NCBI GenBank assembly: GCA_018456245.1
Contig: JAGYHQ010000002.1
Location: forward strand, 18,171 to 82,170
Length of the DNA: 64,000 nt
Direction of reading: 5' to 3'
Source of the DNA: Tenacibaculum sp.
Lineage (GTDB): Bacteria; Bacteroidota; Bacteroidia; Flavobacteriales; Flavobacteriaceae
Shown: positions 9,611 to 18,098 of the stretch, piece by piece
Layout of the letters: each line of letters opens with the position of its first letter
How positions within the stretch are numbered: position 1 is the first letter of the stretch
Made by a program: the position numbers and the translations under genes
Notes under the pieces: model-generated
The model's database searches: none
Told to the model about the DNA's origin: nothing
What the model saw: the letters and a program-made list of their open reading frames with translations, nothing else

Positions 9611-9639
9611 AACACCCTTAAAATAGATATAAGGGTGTT
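9611..9639 (-). terminator. hairpin terminator after ardA
   Basis: AACACCCTTA (9611-9620) pairs with TAAGGGTGTT (9630-9639). On the - strand the stem is followed by TTTTT, so it terminates ardA; on the + strand it is also followed by T-rich sequence. Confidence 0.7.
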
Positions 9640-9648
9640 GTTTTTTAT

Positions 9649-10173
9649 TTATATATTTCTAAAATAATGATTATCACTTGTTGAATAATCTAACATAATA
9701 TTCCATGCTGTTCGCTCCCAATCTACATGAATGTAGTTTGGTAGGTTTTTTGGAATGTCGCCACAATCTTCTAATAAATTACTTACAAAATGAACATCAT
9801 TATCATATTCCCCACAATAACATTCTTCAACCTTTTCAATAATTTTGTAAATATCTTTTTCATAACATCCTACACAGTTACAATACGCCTCAATTACTTC
9901 AAAATCATAACTACAATTTTCTATAATTTCCATTATTTCAAAAATTTCATCAGAAATATAGCTTTCTGAAATTAATCCCATTTCTTTAAATAAATCAGGA
10001 CATTCATAATCTTGAAACATAAATTCAGGGTCTTGCTCATCTTTATGAAGATTATACATTTCTTTTTTTAATTCCTCATAACTAGAATAGTCTTCTAAAT
10101 TAAGCCATTTACCATAAATACTTCCTTCGTTGTACTTTTTGTAAGTACCAACATAAATGTTTACATTTGTCAT
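9649..10173 (-). CDS. ardA: anti-restriction protein ArdA
   Basis: A 174-residue, very acidic ArdA-family protein. The family start VNIYVGTYKKYNEGSIYGKW is clear, followed by DPEFMFQDYECPD. ArdA mimics B-form DNA with its acidic surface and inhibits type I restriction enzymes, helping mobile DNA enter new hosts. The ATG at 10173 is preferred over a TTG six bases upstream. It lies downstream of a stable hairpin (10217-10250) and has its own terminator, so it is a single-gene unit. It is notable on an element that also carries a restriction cassette. Confidence 0.92.
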   Translation of the reverse strand: MTNVNIYVGTYKKYNEGSIYGKWLNLEDYSSYEELKKEMYNLHKDEQDPEFMFQDYECPDLFKEMGLISESYISDEIFEIMEIIENCSYDFEVIEAYCNCVGCYEKDIYKIIEKVEECYCGEYDNDVHFVSNLLEDCGDIPKNLPNYIHVDWERTAWNIMLDYSTSDNHYFRNI

Positions 10174-10216
10174 AGTCAAACAATTTTTAATTAGTGTTAA
10201 AGTTTTTTGATTTTTT

Positions 10217-10250
10217 AGCCTTACGAATTGCCGTTCGTAGGGCTTTTTTT
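10217..10250 (+). terminator. strong hairpin with T-run upstream of ardA
   Basis: AGCCTTACGAA (10217-10227) pairs with TTCGTAGGGCT (10234-10244) over 11 bp with one G:T pair, followed by a run of T on the + strand. It has the form of a rho-independent terminator for + strand transcripts. No + strand gene ends here, so it may shield ardA from antisense transcription or fold in its 5' leader. Confidence 0.55.
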
Positions 10251-10578
10251 ATTACCCTATAAATATACAAAAAACAAATTAATTGTACTAATTTTAGCAT
10301 AGGTATTTTTAATATAATTATTAAAAATATATACCACACTTTTTAAAGTTAAAAATGTATAAGGTTAGACCATAACCTAAAAATAATACAAAAGGATTTT
10401 ACACATAAAAGTGATAAAAATAAAATGTAGATAAATAAATTGTTGGCTTTTTGTTTTGACTGAATTAAAACATAGAGGGGTACACAAAAAAATTAAATAC
10501 CCTCCCCCCTATTTTGTGTAAGGTGGTTATATATAAATCTGAATTTGGAAAAAAAAAATGAAAAAGGAGTGATATTTT

Positions 10579-10910
10579 TTCTTATATTGCTATCGAAAAT
10601 TTTGAGAAAAAAGCGTTAGCTTTTGGTCTGTTGTTCAGAAATCTACCAAATTTTAAAAACAGCAATACAGATTCAAAAAGTTGATGTTCACGTTATAAGC
10701 GTGGGCTGATATTATTCTTGTATTGCGTAGGCTTTGGTAGAGCCTCTGACAGCGAGATAGTTGAAAGTCCTCGCTTTTTTTGTATATGAAATTTAAAAAG
10801 AGTTAATTTTATTCTGCTGTCAGAAATCTACCAAATTTTTAATCAGCAATACAGGATAAATTAGCCTTTAGACGGCAGGGGAAGTGTTTTTACACACTTA
10901 CCTCTGCTGT
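10579..10910 (+). ncRNA. candidate structured RNA or DNA element with paired repeats
   Basis: An 800-bp gap without genes (10180-11014) contains a repeat unit. Direct copies are at 10627-10670 and 10813-10854 (sharing CAGAAATCTACCAAATTTT and CAGCAATACAG). An inverted copy is at 10718-10752 (TTGTATTGC ... TTTGGTAGAGCC TCTGACAG), and a weaker inverted copy lies near 10579-10635. The inverted/direct pairs can fold into two large stem-loops. A terminator-like hairpin (GCGAG 10752-10756 / CTCGC 10770-10774 plus T-run) and a further hairpin (10875-10907) follow. It sits upstream of the methylase operon. Whether it acts as RNA, operator or origin cannot be decided by eye. Confidence 0.4.
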
Positions 10911-10945
10911 GTACATAGGCATTAATTTGTGTAAAGGAATAAAAT

Positions 10946-10978
10946 TTTGTTCCACTCTTTCAGTGTATTATTAGTTTG
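10946..10978 (+). promoter_or_regulatory. possible promoter of the restriction-modification operon
   Basis: TTTG at 10946-10949 and TTAGTTTG at 10971-10978 (one mismatch to TAnnTTTG) are 21 nt apart, 36 nt before the preferred ATG at 11015. The spacing is slightly long, so this is tentative. Confidence 0.35.
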
Positions 10979-11014
10979 CTTTTGGAACGAGGCAAACGAG
11001 TAAAATGCTCTGTA

Positions 11015-11659
11015 ATGGGAAAACCCCAAGTAAAGACCAAAAAGCGAGTGGCTGACCATGGCGAAGTATTTACTAACGAAAGAGAAGTAAATGCCATGCT
11101 TGATTTGGTAAAAAACCAATGCCAACGCATAGATGCGACTTTCCTTGAACCAGCTTGTGGTGATGGTAATTTTTTGATTGAAATATTAAGGCGAAAACTT
11201 GAACTTGTAGCAAACCACAAACGAAACTCATATTCTTATTGTAAAAATTTAGTTATTGCTGTTAGCAGTTTGTATGGTGTGGAATTATTAGAAGATAATG
11301 CACAAGCCTGCCGTGAAAGACTTTATAATAAAGTTGAACAAACTTTCCCAAAATCATTAAAGACTTCTAATGAGTATTTAGAAGTAATGAAAACAATTCA
11401 ATTTATTTTAGATAAGAACATTGTGTGTGGCAATGCCTTGGACTATACTAAAGCAAACGGAACAGCTATTGTGTTTTATGAATGGAAATTTATAAATGAA
11501 ACTGATGTAAAAATACGATGTTTTGATTTTGAAGTAGTCGCAGAACAAGGCAAACAAATGTCTTTATTTTCTGACACAAACAAGGAAGTAAGCATTCCAG
11601 AGCATAACCAAGAGTTTAAACCAATTCATTATTTAAAACTTTACACTTATGCTGAATGA
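11015..11659 (+). CDS. methylase-like subunit with motif I only
   Basis: A protein of about 214 residues from the ATG at 11015; an upstream TTG frame overlaps the promoter-like sequence. It has the GEVFTNEREVNAMLDLV entry segment and SAM-binding motif I (FLEPACGDGNFLIEI) of N6-adenine methylases. It ends before any NPPY/DPPY catalytic motif and has an extended C-terminal segment (CFDFEVVAEQGKQMSLF). It overlaps the full methylase gene by 11 nt, and both start with parallel EVFT...MLDL blocks. It may be a partner subunit or a half-methylase produced by duplication. Confidence 0.7.
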   Translation: MGKPQVKTKKRVADHGEVFTNEREVNAMLDLVKNQCQRIDATFLEPACGDGNFLIEILRRKLELVANHKRNSYSYCKNLVIAVSSLYGVELLEDNAQACRERLYNKVEQTFPKSLKTSNEYLEVMKTIQFILDKNIVCGNALDYTKANGTAIVFYEWKFINETDVKIRCFDFEVVAEQGKQMSLFSDTNKEVSIPEHNQEFKPIHYLKLYTYAE

Positions 11660-13148
11660 TTTATACAACCCAGATGTGCTGAATTGCCTTGCTAATTTGA
11701 GCAACGATGAAGTATTTACACCACCTCACATAGCCAACAAAATGTTAGATTTATTACCCAAAGAATTATGGCGTAATAAAGAGGCGAAATTTCTTGACCC
11801 TTTTTGTAAAAGCGGTGTGTTTTTACGAGAAATAGCCAAACGACTTTTAAAAGGTTTAGAGAACGAAATACCTGACCTACAAGAGAGAGTAAACCATATA
11901 ATGCAACACCAAATTTATGGTATAGGCATTACCGAACTAACGGCTTTACTCTCTCGCAGGAGTTTGTATTGTGCGAAAAACACCCAAAGCGAACACAGTG
12001 TAACCCACATTTTTAACAATGAAAATGGAAACATAGCCTTTGACAATATCCCTCACACTTGGGATAAAAACGGAAAATGCGAATACTGTGGCGTAAGTGA
12101 TAGCATTTTAGGCGATGATAAACGAAAAGATTTAGAAGTACACGCCTACCAATTTATACATAACGAAAACCCTTTTGAAGATATGCAATTTGATGTAATT
12201 ATAGGAAATCCACCGTATCAGTTAAATGTTGGTGTAGAAAAGAAAAATTTTGCAATAGCCATTTATCAAAAGTTTATAGAACAAGCCATAAAAATGAAAC
12301 CTCATTATTTATGTATGATTGTACCAAGTAGATGGTTTGCAGGCGGAAGAGGTTTAGATAGTTTTAGGGAACAAATGCTTAATGATAGACGACTAAAAGA
12401 GATACACGATTATCCTAATGCATCAGAAGTTTTCCCTGGGGTAGAAATAAAAGGAGGGGTAAATTATTTTCTTTGGCAAAGTGATTATAAAGGAGATTGT
12501 TTGATAAAAACTTATGAAGAAAATAAGTGTGTTTCGGAAATGAAACGACCTCTAAAAGAAAAAAATACTGATATATTCATTAGAATAAACAGAGCAATTC
12601 CTATTTTAAGAAAGATAAGAGCATTTAATGAAGATAGTTTTAATAAAAACATTAGTGTACAAACTCCTTTTGGCTTGTTAAGTTCTTTTAAATCATATAA
12701 AAAGACATCTTTTGAAAATTCTATTAAAGTATTTGGAAATAAATTTATAGGATATGTAAAAGAAGAGCAGATTAAGAAAAATAAACAATGGATAAAAGAC
12801 CATAAAATACTTATTCCAAAAGCAATAGGGTCTGGAAATAGCAAAACCGATTGGTTAAAACCTATTTACGCAGAGCCTAATTCTTGTTGCACACAAACAT
12901 ACTTAATTATCGGACCTTTTGCGACTAAAAAACGATGTAAAAATGTAATGTCTTATATCAATACTAAATTTTTTCATTTTTGTTTAACCCTAATAAAAAA
13001 TACACAAGATGCAATGAGAGGAGTTTATGAATTTGTTCCACAACAAAACTTTGATGAAGAATGGACAGATGAAAAGTTATATAAAAAATATGGTTTAACG
13101 GAGGAGGAAATAGCGTTTATTGAGAGTATGATTAGACCTATGGAGTAA
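11649..13148 (+). CDS. N6-adenine DNA methyltransferase (Eco57I-like)
   Basis: A 499-residue gamma-type adenine methylase. DEVFTPPHIANKMLDLL precedes motif I (FLDPFCKSGVFLREI, about residues 48-62). A possible zinc knuckle (HTWDKNGKCEYCG) lies at about 136-148, and the catalytic motif IIGNPPYQLN at about 183-192. The C-terminal 200 residues, containing VFPGVEIKGGVNYFLW, probably form the target-recognition region. It methylates the sequence cut by the nuclease encoded downstream; the target is not predictable here. It is the second gene of a co-directional cassette. Confidence 0.88.
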   Translation: MLNDLYNPDVLNCLANLSNDEVFTPPHIANKMLDLLPKELWRNKEAKFLDPFCKSGVFLREIAKRLLKGLENEIPDLQERVNHIMQHQIYGIGITELTALLSRRSLYCAKNTQSEHSVTHIFNNENGNIAFDNIPHTWDKNGKCEYCGVSDSILGDDKRKDLEVHAYQFIHNENPFEDMQFDVIIGNPPYQLNVGVEKKNFAIAIYQKFIEQAIKMKPHYLCMIVPSRWFAGGRGLDSFREQMLNDRRLKEIHDYPNASEVFPGVEIKGGVNYFLWQSDYKGDCLIKTYEENKCVSEMKRPLKEKNTDIFIRINRAIPILRKIRAFNEDSFNKNISVQTPFGLLSSFKSYKKTSFENSIKVFGNKFIGYVKEEQIKKNKQWIKDHKILIPKAIGSGNSKTDWLKPIYAEPNSCCTQTYLIIGPFATKKRCKNVMSYINTKFFHFCLTLIKNTQDAMRGVYEFVPQQNFDEEWTDEKLYKKYGLTEEEIAFIESMIRPME

Positions 13149-13169
13149 GTTTAATGAGAGTTGAGAATT

Positions 13170-13727
13170 ATGAAAGAAAAAATATTAAAGGCTATTTACG
13201 ACACTTATAATCATTCAAAAGAATTATTTGATGATGCTGACTTTCTCTTACAAGCAGGAAAAAAAGAAAGAGCATATACCTTTTTTCATTTTTCATTTGA
13301 AGAAAGTGGTCGTTTTTTTATTCTATTAAAGGTGTTGTTTGAATATTTACAAGGAAACATAGAGGCTAAAAACTTAAATTACAAATATATCAAAACCAAT
13401 GGATATGAAAATCATATAAAAAAATTAGAAGAAGCAACATTAAAAATGATGATAATTCCTGTTTGGAATGCAATAATGAACGGAGATAAAGAAGCAGAAA
13501 AATTTATTCTAAATTTTTATAAAAGTTTAAAATCAAATATTGACAAATACAATGATAATAAAAACCATAGTATTTACTTATCTTACATTAATAATGATTT
13601 CAAATTACCCAAAGATTTGATAACAGATGATGATTTGCACGAAATCAAAGAATTAGCAGAAATACAAATTATTAATTTGGAAAAACTATTTAAATGGGAG
13701 GCATTTCCAAAACCTATGAGGACTTAA
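13170..13727 (+). CDS. AbiV-like abortive infection protein
   Basis: A helical protein of about 185 residues (ATG at 13170 preferred over TTG at 13161). It has the AbiV-type pattern of an N-terminal helix pair with AYTFFHFSFEESGRFFILLK (about residues 34-53), matching the family's YxLAxxAxEExGK core. AbiV in lactococcal phage resistance blocks phage translation through interaction with a phage protein; that function is not shown for this homologue. It lies between the methylase and the helicase-nuclease, in the position of an accessory subunit, so it may act with the restriction system. Confidence 0.65.
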   Translation: MKEKILKAIYDTYNHSKELFDDADFLLQAGKKERAYTFFHFSFEESGRFFILLKVLFEYLQGNIEAKNLNYKYIKTNGYENHIKKLEEATLKMMIIPVWNAIMNGDKEAEKFILNFYKSLKSNIDKYNDNKNHSIYLSYINNDFKLPKDLITDDDLHEIKELAEIQIINLEKLFKWEAFPKPMRT

Positions 13728-13777
13728 AAAAGTATAGGCACAACTTGATTGAACTAAAAAAACAAAAATCCTAAAAA

Positions 13778-16363
13778 ATGAACAACCTACTAAACCAAAA
13801 CAATATACCAAGAATATACGCTTATAGTGATGAGCGATTTAAGGGCTGTTTAAAAGTTGGTTATACAACAAGAACAGCAGAAGAACGAGTTAAGGAACAA
13901 TACCCTGTAAACACACCTTATCAATCGTGGAAAATAGAACACGAAGAACTTGCTTTGAGAAAGGACGACTCATTTTTTACTGACCACGAAATTCATAGAA
14001 GGCTTAAAAAAATGGGCTTTGAACAAATACGAGATGAAAAGGGTGTATTAACCGAGTTTTTTCGTTGTAGTTTAGATGAGGTTAAAAATGCTATTCTTTC
14101 AGAAAGAAAAAATAAAGATTTTGAGATAAGCCGAGTGAATGATTTCAAAATGCGTCCTGAACAAGAGGAGGCAGTGAATAAAACGGCTCACTATTTTAAG
14201 AGTTTTGAACGAGAAGACGACAATATTATTCCTCACTTTTTGTGGAATGCGAAAATGCGTTTTGGTAAAACTTTCGCATCGTATCAGTTAGCCCAAAAAA
14301 TGCAATGGAAAAAAGTTTTGGTTTTGACTTTTAAACCTGCTGTTCGTTCTTCGTGGCGTGAAGATTTACAATCTCATATTGACTTTCAAGGTTGGCAATT
14401 TGTATCGCAAGATGAAGATGACAAAAGCGAAAAAGATATTGATAGAAATAGACCTTTTGTGTATTTTGGTTCGTTTCAAGATGTATTAGGGAAAGACAAA
14501 AAAACAGGTGGAATAAAAATTAAAAATGAATGGATACACGCAGAAAACTGGGATTGTGTGATTTTTGATGAATATCACTTTGGGGCGTGGCGAGAAAAAT
14601 CCAAAGACCTTTTTGGAAAAAATGAGGCTGATTTAAAGGAGTTAATGAAACAAGAAATAGAAGAACAAAAAGAACTTGCCAAAGAAAGTGGCGAGGATTA
14701 TGTAGATTATTTTGATGAAGATTTAATACCGATTACAACTGACCATTATTTGTATTTATCAGGAACACCTTTTAGAGCCATAAGTGTAGGCGAATTTATT
14801 GAAGAACAGATTTTTAATTGGACATATTCTGATGAGCAAAAAGCCAAAGAAGAATGGAATGATAAGAATGGTAAAAATCCGTATTTATCTTTACCAAAAA
14901 TGGTAATGCTGACTTATCAACTTCCTCAAAACATTCAGCAAGTAGCAATCAAAGGCGAGTTTAATGAGTTTGATTTGAATGAATTTTTCAAAGCCAATGG
15001 AAAGGGTAAAAATGCCAAATTCAAATATGAAAATGAGGTGCAAAGTTGGTTGGATTTTATTCGTGGGCAGTATTGGGTAGAACAAGATTTAAAGTCTAAC
15101 AAAAAAGCACCGATGCCATTTTCTGATGCTCGTTTGATACATTCGTTGCAACATACATTTTGGTTTTTACCGAATGTAGCCTCTTGCTATGCAATGGGAA
15201 ACTTATTGGCTAAAAATACTTATTTTAATGATTATAAAATTGTCGTTTCGGCAGGAACACAAGCAGGAATTGGGGAACAAGCCTTACCACCTGTAAGAAA
15301 TGCAATGGGTAATAATTCTTTGGAAACTAAAACGATAACGCTTTCGTGTGGAAAACTTACAACAGGGGTAACAGTAAAAGAATGGAGTGGTGTTTTTATG
15401 TTGAGGAATACGCAAAGTCCTGAAACTTATTTTCAAACGGTGTTTAGAGTACAATCGCCTTGGACAATTAAAAATCCTGATAAAACTTCGCCAAACCGAG
15501 AAGAAATTATCAAAGAACAATGTTATGTTTTTGACTTTGCACCTAATAGAGCATTGAGCCAAATTGCGACATATAGTAGTCAATTAAATGCAAACCCAAA
15601 CGAAAATAAAAGTCCTGAACAAAAAGTTGCAGAGTTTATTAAATTCTTACCTATTTTGGCTTATGATGGTAGCGTAATGACTGAAATAGATGCAGGAAAA
15701 CTCTTGGATATAGCAATGAGTGGAACAACTGCTACACTATTGGCAAGGCGTTGGGAAAGTGCATTGCTTGTGAATGTGGATAATGTCACTTTACAACGCT
15801 TAATGGCAAATGAAAAGGCTATGAAGGCATTGATGAGTATTGAGGGATTTCGTTCGTTAAATAGTGAAATTGAAACGATTGTTGGGAAACCAGCGACTGA
15901 AATAAATAAACCCAAAGGGGAATGTATAAAGTGTAAACAAAAACCTTGCGTGTGTGCTAAACCACCAAGAATATGTCCGAAATGTAAAGAACAAAAACCT
16001 TGTAAGTGTAAAGAAGAAAAAAGTTTACGCAAAAAAATACAAGAGAAGTTGATAAAATTTGCTACTCGTATTCCTGTGTTTATGTATCTGTCAGAGTACA
16101 GAGAACAAACTCTTAAAGATGTGATTACGCAATTAGAACCTGATTTATTTAAAAAAGTAACAGGACTTTCGGTTGCAGATTTTGAGTTGTTAGAAAAGAT
16201 AGGTGTATTCAATGGGGCTTTGATGAATGATGCTGTGTTTAAGTTTAAACGCTATGAAGATGCCTCTTTGAGTTATACGGGTATTGCGACTTATGATAAT
16301 TTACCACAAGTCGGTTTATTTGATACTACGGTAACGAGTGAGGAATATGAGGAAATGAAGTAA
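13778..16363 (+). CDS. GIY-YIG nuclease fused to DEAD-box helicase (restriction subunit)
   Basis: An 861-residue predicted restriction enzyme. The N-terminal GIY-YIG-like nuclease (about residues 10-100) shows IYAYSD, KVGYTTRTAEERV and DHEIHRRLKKMG. A superfamily 2 helicase follows, with motif I in NAKMRFGKTFAS (about 161-172), motif II IFDEYHFG, motif III LSGTPFRA and motif VI VFRVQSPW. A cysteine-rich stretch (about 705-735, with CxxCxxxPCxC repeated twice) probably binds zinc before a C-terminal helical domain. Together with the methylases it forms an ATP-dependent restriction-modification system. The exact type is uncertain. Confidence 0.88.
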   Translation: MNNLLNQNNIPRIYAYSDERFKGCLKVGYTTRTAEERVKEQYPVNTPYQSWKIEHEELALRKDDSFFTDHEIHRRLKKMGFEQIRDEKGVLTEFFRCSLDEVKNAILSERKNKDFEISRVNDFKMRPEQEEAVNKTAHYFKSFEREDDNIIPHFLWNAKMRFGKTFASYQLAQKMQWKKVLVLTFKPAVRSSWREDLQSHIDFQGWQFVSQDEDDKSEKDIDRNRPFVYFGSFQDVLGKDKKTGGIKIKNEWIHAENWDCVIFDEYHFGAWREKSKDLFGKNEADLKELMKQEIEEQKELAKESGEDYVDYFDEDLIPITTDHYLYLSGTPFRAISVGEFIEEQIFNWTYSDEQKAKEEWNDKNGKNPYLSLPKMVMLTYQLPQNIQQVAIKGEFNEFDLNEFFKANGKGKNAKFKYENEVQSWLDFIRGQYWVEQDLKSNKKAPMPFSDARLIHSLQHTFWFLPNVASCYAMGNLLAKNTYFNDYKIVVSAGTQAGIGEQALPPVRNAMGNNSLETKTITLSCGKLTTGVTVKEWSGVFMLRNTQSPETYFQTVFRVQSPWTIKNPDKTSPNREEIIKEQCYVFDFAPNRALSQIATYSSQLNANPNENKSPEQKVAEFIKFLPILAYDGSVMTEIDAGKLLDIAMSGTTATLLARRWESALLVNVDNVTLQRLMANEKAMKALMSIEGFRSLNSEIETIVGKPATEINKPKGECIKCKQKPCVCAKPPRICPKCKEQKPCKCKEEKSLRKKIQEKLIKFATRIPVFMYLSEYREQTLKDVITQLEPDLFKKVTGLSVADFELLEKIGVFNGALMNDAVFKFKRYEDASLSYTGIATYDNLPQVGLFDTTVTSEEYEEMK

Positions 16364-16384
16364 AAAATTAAAAAAATAAATATT

Positions 16385-17131
16385 ATGGAAATTTTAATAG
16401 GAATAGTAGTTGTAATAGGAATTGTAATTTTTATATCAAGAAATTCAAAATCAAATACACAAAAAGAAACACAGAAAACAGAACCTGATATTGATATTAA
16501 GAAACTTGTTCGGGAAATGTTTCAGCAAGTTTTTCCTAATGGACAAAAAGACATTCAAGAAGGTACAAATGCTTTACTTAATATTTTAAATCACTCTGTT
16601 GATAGAAAAACAGCAGAAGATATTTTTGTAAAATCATCAGTTATATGCCATGGTGCTAGTATTAAACAAGAATTTAATAAAGAACGGTTAAAAACACATT
16701 TAGCCCCTTATGCTTTGCATTATTTTAACAATGTATCATTTAATGAGTTTTACAATTATCTTATTTCAAGAAACTCCAAAGCATTACTACTGAATGAATT
16801 TTTCAATAGATTTAACGAAGAACAAAGTCGTTCAGGAACAGACCAAGATGAAATGCCACAAGGATATGGGGAGTTTGGATTAGATATAACAAATCCGATA
16901 CCTGTTAGGTCAGTGCCTGATAGTTATAATTATTTAAAAAGATTAAGAACTGCTTTTGATGATAAATTAACTTATGATAGAATTGGTTCTATGAATGCCC
17001 CAAATATTGAACAAATTATTGATGCTTATAATTTATATCTTGATAACAAAAAGATTGCAACGATATACATTTGTCCGTATAATAAAAAAACAAGTTCAAA
17101 AGCACCAAAAGGATTAAAATTAGTTTCTTAA
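16385..17131 (+). CDS. membrane-anchored protein of unknown function
   Basis: A 248-residue protein with one N-terminal transmembrane helix (residues 2-19) and a soluble remainder rich in helices. I recognise no family. It starts 22 nt after the restriction subunit on the same strand and is probably in the same operon. The helix begins at the N-terminus without a cleavable signal, so the bulk is likely cytoplasmic. A membrane-bound effector for the defence cluster is possible but only by position. Confidence 0.6.
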   Translation: MEILIGIVVVIGIVIFISRNSKSNTQKETQKTEPDIDIKKLVREMFQQVFPNGQKDIQEGTNALLNILNHSVDRKTAEDIFVKSSVICHGASIKQEFNKERLKTHLAPYALHYFNNVSFNEFYNYLISRNSKALLLNEFFNRFNEEQSRSGTDQDEMPQGYGEFGLDITNPIPVRSVPDSYNYLKRLRTAFDDKLTYDRIGSMNAPNIEQIIDAYNLYLDNKKIATIYICPYNKKTSSKAPKGLKLVS

Positions 17132-17227
17132 AAAATAAATTCATAACTAAAATGAATAAATACAATCTAATAGATACATTTTTTATAGACCAAGAGATAA
17201 ATAAGTGAAATTTAAAAATATAAAATT

Positions 17228-18067
17228 ATGAGTGTAAGTAGAATTTGCCCTAATTGTTATAGACGAGAAGGTATAAGAGTGAATTTTGGCAACAATCATA
17301 GTGCCGAAAAAGAATTTCATCAACAACATTGGTGTGATTGTGGTTATAGTTCGCCAGAAGAAATGATGAAAGACCAAGATTTAGGATTTAGTGATGCTAA
17401 ATGGGTTCTTATTATTAAAGATTTTTTGAATACATATTACAATATAATATCAACAACAGTAATACCAAATAAAGATGAACACCTTAGACTTTTTCTAAAA
17501 TTATTAAAAAATAAGATAAATTGGTATGATTCATCCGCAGAACTTATACCAAAGAAACGTAATTTCAATGAATTCGAATATGTTCGGAATGGGAAACCTA
17601 AAAAACAACCTAAATTAAATATTTTTGATGATAATGGTTTGGAAGATGTACCTAATCAAGTTACTATTACAAAAACAAATTATAATTTAGATGAAGTACA
17701 ACTACTTATAGAATATGCTAAGGCTTGGAATAATTTAAATGTTTCATATTTAGAAAATATTTTATCTGATAATTTTGAATATAATTCACAATGGGTATTT
17801 GACACAATGTATGGAAAAGAAACATACATCGATTATTTAAAAGGTAAATTTAAGAGAATTAAAGAAACTAATGCCTTTCCACAAGCAGAAATAGGATATT
17901 ATAAAAATGCCTATGGAGTTAAGAATAAACCTTGTATTGTTATTAAACAAAATGATACCAAAGTATCTATTATTATGAAAATAAATAATGGAAAAATTAC
18001 AAATATTGATATGGTAGGTTTTCCAGACCCTAATACAGCAATTACATTTGATTATTTTCCTAAATAA
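17228..18067 (+). CDS. zinc-ribbon protein with SnoaL/NTF2-like C-terminal domain
   Basis: A 279-residue protein. An N-terminal zinc ribbon is formed by CPNC (residues 8-11) and CDC (about 37-39). The C-terminal 125 residues (from about YNLDEVQLLIEYAKAWNNLN) have the helix-plus-sheet pattern of SnoaL/NTF2-like folds, ending IDMVGFPDP. I infer the fold from sequence pattern. No catalytic residues can be named. It lies between the membrane protein and the ADP-ribosylglycohydrolase, all on the + strand. Confidence 0.6.
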   Translation: MSVSRICPNCYRREGIRVNFGNNHSAEKEFHQQHWCDCGYSSPEEMMKDQDLGFSDAKWVLIIKDFLNTYYNIISTTVIPNKDEHLRLFLKLLKNKINWYDSSAELIPKKRNFNEFEYVRNGKPKKQPKLNIFDDNGLEDVPNQVTITKTNYNLDEVQLLIEYAKAWNNLNVSYLENILSDNFEYNSQWVFDTMYGKETYIDYLKGKFKRIKETNAFPQAEIGYYKNAYGVKNKPCIVIKQNDTKVSIIMKINNGKITNIDMVGFPDPNTAITFDYFPK

Positions 18068-18098
18068 ATCACAATTTTAATAAAATAAACTTACAAAA

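Noticed and set aside
10579-10910. Retron-type msr/msd as an explanation for the folded repeats
   Set aside because: No reverse transcriptase gene is present nearby.
10921-11220. - strand frames opposite the half-methylase gene
   Set aside because: They are complementary shadows of the conserved methylase motif I region.
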